A stretch of 64,000 bases of DNA from Streptomyces asiaticus. Lineage in GTDB: Bacteria; Actinomycetota; Actinomycetes; Streptomycetales; Streptomycetaceae. The notes under the pieces were generated by a model that was given only the letters and a program-made list of their open reading frames with translations, ran no database searches and was not told the origin of the DNA. The first letter of the stretch is position 1. Each line of letters begins with the position of its first letter. Below are positions 61,056 to 64,000 of this stretch, piece by piece. The position numbers were made by a program, and so were the translations under genes. Location of the stretch: the NCBI RefSeq assembly GCF_018138715.1, contig NZ_JAGSHX010000006.1, forward strand, positions 6,262,001 through 6,326,000, written 5' to 3'.

Positions 61056-61733
61056 TCACTGACCGGGTGTCACCAGGCCCGACTCATAGGCGAAGATCAC
61101 CGCCTGGGCGCGGTCGCGCAGCCCCAGTTTCGCCAGCACCCGGCCGATGTGGGTCTTCACCGTCTGTTCCGCGAGCACCAGCGACTCGGCGATCTCCTGG
61201 TTGGACAGGCCACGGGCGATCAGCTCGAGCACCTCGGTCTCCCGCGGCGTCAGCCCGCTGCGCCGCAGGGCCGGGCCGTCGCGGCGCGGGGCGGGGCGCT
61301 GGCGGGCGAAGTCGGCGATCAGCCGGCGGGTTACGGACGGGGCGAGCAGCGCCTCGCCCGCCGCCACCACCCGGACCGCGGAGATCAGATCGGCCGGTGG
61401 GGCGTCCTTCAGCAGAAAGCCGCTGGCCCCGGCGCGCAGCGCCTCGTAGACGTAGTCGTCCACGTCGAAGGTGGTGAGCATCAGGACCTTGGGCCGGTGG
61501 GTGACCCCGCGCGGCGGGTCCAGCAGCTGCCGGGCCGCCTCGAGCCCGTCCATCTCGGGCATCCGCACGTCCATCAGCACCACATCGGGGTGGCTGCGGC
61601 GGCTGACCTGCACGCCCTCCCGCCCGTCCGGCGCCTCGCCGACGACGTCGATATCGCTCTGCGCGGCGAGCAGGGCGGCGAACCCCGCCCGCACCATCGC
61701 CTGGTCGTCGACGATGATCACCTTGATGGTCAT
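61056..61733 (-). CDS. NarL/LuxR-family response regulator
   Basis: A 225-residue response regulator. Receiver domain with acidic pair DDQ at residues 9-11 and phospho-acceptor Asp in DVVLMDVRMPEMDG, conserved Thr and Lys in MLTTFD and LLKDAP; LuxR-type helix-turn-helix at the C-terminus (LTPRETEVLELIARGLSNQE). It overlaps the kinase gene by 4 bases. Confidence 0.95.
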   Translation of the reverse strand: MTIKVIIVDDQAMVRAGFAALLAAQSDIDVVGEAPDGREGVQVSRRSHPDVVLMDVRMPEMDGLEAARQLLDPPRGVTHRPKVLMLTTFDVDDYVYEALRAGASGFLLKDAPPADLISAVRVVAAGEALLAPSVTRRLIADFARQRPAPRRDGPALRRSGLTPRETEVLELIARGLSNQEIAESLVLAEQTVKTHIGRVLAKLGLRDRAQAVIFAYESGLVTPGQ

Positions 61734-63118
61734 GACGGGCTCGTCTCTTCGAGGTCTACCAGGGGGAGGCGGGCCGCGACGCGGAAGCCGCCGTCGGGCA
61801 GCGGGCCGGTGTCGAGCATGCCGCCGACGAGCCGTACCCGCTCGACCATGCCGACGAGGCCGTGGCCGGTGCCGCTGGTCTCCAGGGGCTTGGTGGGCGC
61901 GCTGTCGGGCGGGCCGTTGACCACCAGCAGGGTCAGCGCCGAGCCGCCCTCCGCCGAGATGGCCACCCGGGTGGCGGCGCCCGGCGCGTGCCGCACCACA
62001 TTGGCCAGCGCCTCCTGCACGATGCGGTACGCGGACAGCCCCACCGCCTGCGGCAGCGGTTCGAGCTCGGCCACGTCGTCCGCGATGGTGAGCGTGGTCG
62101 GTATGCCGGCCCGTACGGTCGCCTCGACCAGCTGGGGCACCTGCCGCAGCCCCGGCTGCGGCGCCCGCTCCCCGCGGGTCCCCTCGCTGCGCAACACGCC
62201 CAGCAGCCGCCGCATTTCGGCGAGGGACTCGCGGGCGGTGGCGGCGATGGTGGAGAACTCCCGCTCCGCCTCGGACGGCAGCCCGCCGATCCGGTACGGG
62301 GCGCTGTCCGCCTGGACGGTGATCACCGACATGTGGTGGGCCACCACGTCGTGCAGCTCGCGGGCGATCCGGGTGCGCTCCTCCAGCAGGGTGCGGTGGG
62401 CCCGTTCGGCCTCGCTGATCGTCTCCTGCTCGGCCAGTCGCCGCTGGGCGTCCCCGCGCTCGCGCAGCGCCCCGGCGACGAGCAGCACCACGCCGCTGAG
62501 CACGAACAGCACCACATTGCTGCCGTTGCTCTTGTCCGGGAAGGCCATGCCGAGCGCCAGTCCGGCGGTGCCGGTGACCAGCCACACCGCCACCAGGGTG
62601 CGGCGCGGTTCGCGCAGCGCGAGGGCGAGCAGCAGGAAGAGATAGCCGATGATGGCGCCCGGCAGCCAGGGCCATACCCGGTTCTCCAGGTGGTCCGCGG
62701 TGCCGAGCACCACCAGGGCGCAGACCAGGTCGGCGAGGAAGACGATCCACCACGCCTGGAGGGGGCGGGTGACGGACAGCAGCAGCGGGGTGCCCTGGAC
62801 GATCCCGAGCAGCGTGGCGACGCCGCCGCCCACCCCGTAGTCATGGGAGAGCAGCTGGGCGGTGGTGGGGACCAGGATCGTGGTGAGGATCATCGCCACG
62901 CCGTACGGCACCCTGCGCAGCCAGTTCCTGGGCGACTGGGCGAACAGCGGCGTCGCCGGATAGCTGGGGGTCACCAGGGCCCGGGCGAGGCCGCCCGCCT
63001 GCCGCCGGGCGGCCTTGGGCAGGCTCTCGTGCGCGGTGGAGGAGGCGCCGGCCGATGAGGGGCCGGCCGGTGAGGCGCCGGCGGCCTCGCCGGCCGCTGC
63101 GGAGGAGGGACCGGACAC
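61730..63118 (-). CDS. Two-component sensor histidine kinase (HisKA_3 type)
   Basis: A 462-residue membrane kinase. About six hydrophobic segments (residues ~70-225) replace a large sensor domain; then the phospho-acceptor His in ERTRIARELHDVVAHHMSVI and the HATPase domain (VVRHAPGA, GTGHGLVGMVERV). The GTG at 63118 has GGAG 6 bases upstream and begins one base after the stop of the upstream gene. The signal is probably an envelope stress; this NarL-type pair is common in Streptomyces. Confidence 0.94.
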   Translation of the reverse strand: MSGPSSAAAGEAAGASPAGPSSAGASSTAHESLPKAARRQAGGLARALVTPSYPATPLFAQSPRNWLRRVPYGVAMILTTILVPTTAQLLSHDYGVGGGVATLLGIVQGTPLLLSVTRPLQAWWIVFLADLVCALVVLGTADHLENRVWPWLPGAIIGYLFLLLALALREPRRTLVAVWLVTGTAGLALGMAFPDKSNGSNVVLFVLSGVVLLVAGALRERGDAQRRLAEQETISEAERAHRTLLEERTRIARELHDVVAHHMSVITVQADSAPYRIGGLPSEAEREFSTIAATARESLAEMRRLLGVLRSEGTRGERAPQPGLRQVPQLVEATVRAGIPTTLTIADDVAELEPLPQAVGLSAYRIVQEALANVVRHAPGAATRVAISAEGGSALTLLVVNGPPDSAPTKPLETSGTGHGLVGMVERVRLVGGMLDTGPLPDGGFRVAARLPLVDLEETSPS

Positions 63119-64000
63119 TTACAGCTCCGCCAGCAGCTCGGCCTTCTTCGCGCTGAACTCGTCGTCGGTCAGCAGCCCTGCCGTGTGCAGCTCGCCCAGA
63201 TGACGGATGCGCTCGGCGATGTCGGCGGGGTCGCGGCGCGGGGCGGCGGCCCGGTTCGGGGCCGGGGCGCCCTCGGCGCACGGCACGGGGGAGGAGGCCC
63301 GTATGGCCTCCAGGACGGCCGCGGCGAACGGCAGCGACTGGTGGACGAGGCCGTAGCCCATCCCGAAGACGACGGCCGCCGGGTCCCGGTCGGGGCGGTC
63401 GGCGGGTTGGTCCTCGGTGGAGCGCCGCAGCAGCCGCAGATAGCCGTGGCCACCGCCCTTGGGAGTGACCTTGCCGGTGCCGTTCCTGGCCGTGCCGTCC
63501 TTGGCGGAACCCGCTTTGGCGGAACCCGCTTTGGCGGCACCGGCCTTGGCGGGGCCCTCCTTGGGGACGGTGCCCGCCGAGCCGCGGCTCTCCGGCGAAC
63601 GCCACTCCACACCGGTGAGTTCGTCGATCCGGAAACGCTGGTCCCCGACCTTCCACTTCTCCGAGGAGGCGCCGGTCCAGAACCAGCGGAAGGAGATGGC
63701 CTTCCCGTCGAAGGACGCCTTGCCGTCGTACGCCTTGAAGGACAGCGGCGCCGGGGGCACGCTCACCAGATGCGCCTCGGCCGCGGTGTCCGCGTGGGGG
63801 CCGAGGGATTCGCGTATCCGCTCGGCGTAGTAGTCGGCGAGGGTCTCCCGCTCGGCCGGCAGCACCAGGCGGTACGGGTCGTACGCGTCCTTGAGCTGGC
63901 CGTCGGCGGCGTCCATCAAGGGGTCGGCGCCCGGTCTTGGCACGGCGCGCAGCACCACCGTGCCCCGTTTGCCCACAGCGAGCTCCACCCCGGACAGCGC
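63119..64000 (-). CDS. DUF4429/SHOCT domain protein (5' end outside window)
   Basis: At least 293 residues of a soluble protein; the frame is open to the window edge. Two DUF4429-type modules are recognisable (SFKAYDGKASFDGKAISFRW, RFRIDELTGVEWRSPESRG), separated from the C-terminal SHOCT helix pair (ERIRHLGELHTAGLLTDDEF) by an Ala-Lys-Gly repeat linker encoded by 15-base DNA repeats. SHOCT modules are short oligomerisation units. It ends directly before the kinase start, so the three genes form one operon. Confidence 0.85.
   Translation of the reverse strand, partial: ALSGVELAVGKRGTVVLRAVPRPGADPLMDAADGQLKDAYDPYRLVLPAERETLADYYAERIRESLGPHADTAAEAHLVSVPPAPLSFKAYDGKASFDGKAISFRWFWTGASSEKWKVGDQRFRIDELTGVEWRSPESRGSAGTVPKEGPAKAGAAKAGSAKAGSAKDGTARNGTGKVTPKGGGHGYLRLLRRSTEDQPADRPDRDPAAVVFGMGYGLVHQSLPFAAAVLEAIRASSPVPCAEGAPAPNRAAAPRRDPADIAERIRHLGELHTAGLLTDDEFSAKKAELLAEL

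Overview
The window is a stretch of a Streptomyces (or very close actinomycete) chromosome. It has very high G+C with almost all codons ending in G or C, GTG and TTG starts with purine-rich ribosome sites, many 4-base ATGA gene overlaps, Tat and lipoprotein secreted enzymes, and an intact fabD-fabH-acpP-fabF operon with its FasR-type regulator next to it, the arrangement known from S. coelicolor. No rRNA, tRNA, CRISPR array, transposase or integrase was seen.

Layout. 1-5.9 kb: the end of a GH4 6-phospho-glycosidase, a secreted PL7 alginate lyase, a GNAT and a Vat/CatB-type acetyltransferase, and an FG-GAP lipoprotein. 6.0-13 kb: thioredoxin, a histidine phosphatase, OsmC, an IclR regulator coupled to an SMP-30 lactonase, a zinc-ribbon membrane protein, and a divergent MarR/NADP-oxidoreductase pair. 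13-23 kb: secreted or cytoplasmic glycan enzymes (GH30, GH51, pectate lyase PL1) with an intradiol dioxygenase, a PHP-fold hydrolase and an EEP-family enzyme. 24-25 kb: a lower-GC pocket with a Nudix gene and what looks like a beheaded DUF5919 gene. 25-35 kb: a reverse-strand sugar operon: enolase-superfamily sugar-acid dehydratase, zinc alcohol dehydrogenase, U32-like protein, ChvE/MmsA/MmsB importer and aldose 1-epimerase. This fits uptake and oxidative catabolism of a plant-derived aldose. 35-45 kb: an erythromycin-esterase-like protein, divergent ArsR/MFS, divergent TetR/GH3 beta-glucosidase, and a GDSL hydrolase. 44-51 kb: DUF3145, an oxidoreductase, and the fatty-acid synthase operon with fasR. 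51-56 kb: pirin, a serine hydrolase, a MerR/aldo-keto reductase pair and a DUF1023 hydrolase.

The most distinctive part is 56.4-61.0 kb, which is clearly lower in G+C. It carries a RiPP locus of the ATP-grasp (graspetide) type: a precursor peptide, an ATP-grasp ligase, and a protein-isoaspartate-methyltransferase-like enzyme in one operon. This set is known to give aspartimide-containing graspetides such as fuscimiditide. The ATP-grasp gene here lacks its middle and is frameshifted, while the precursor and methyltransferase are intact. Upstream on the same strand lie several tiny overlapping genes, and divergent from them a probably leaderless XRE/TPR regulator whose start lies under a 17-base palindrome. 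61-64 kb returns to ordinary genes: a NarL-type two-component system and a DUF4429/SHOCT protein cut by the window end.

Two non-genic themes recur. One is a GC-rich palindromic intergenic element, in one case bounded by perfect 24-base inverted arms. The other is short tandem duplications of 15-21 bases that contain the stop codon of the preceding gene, seen at five gene ends and at one gene junction.
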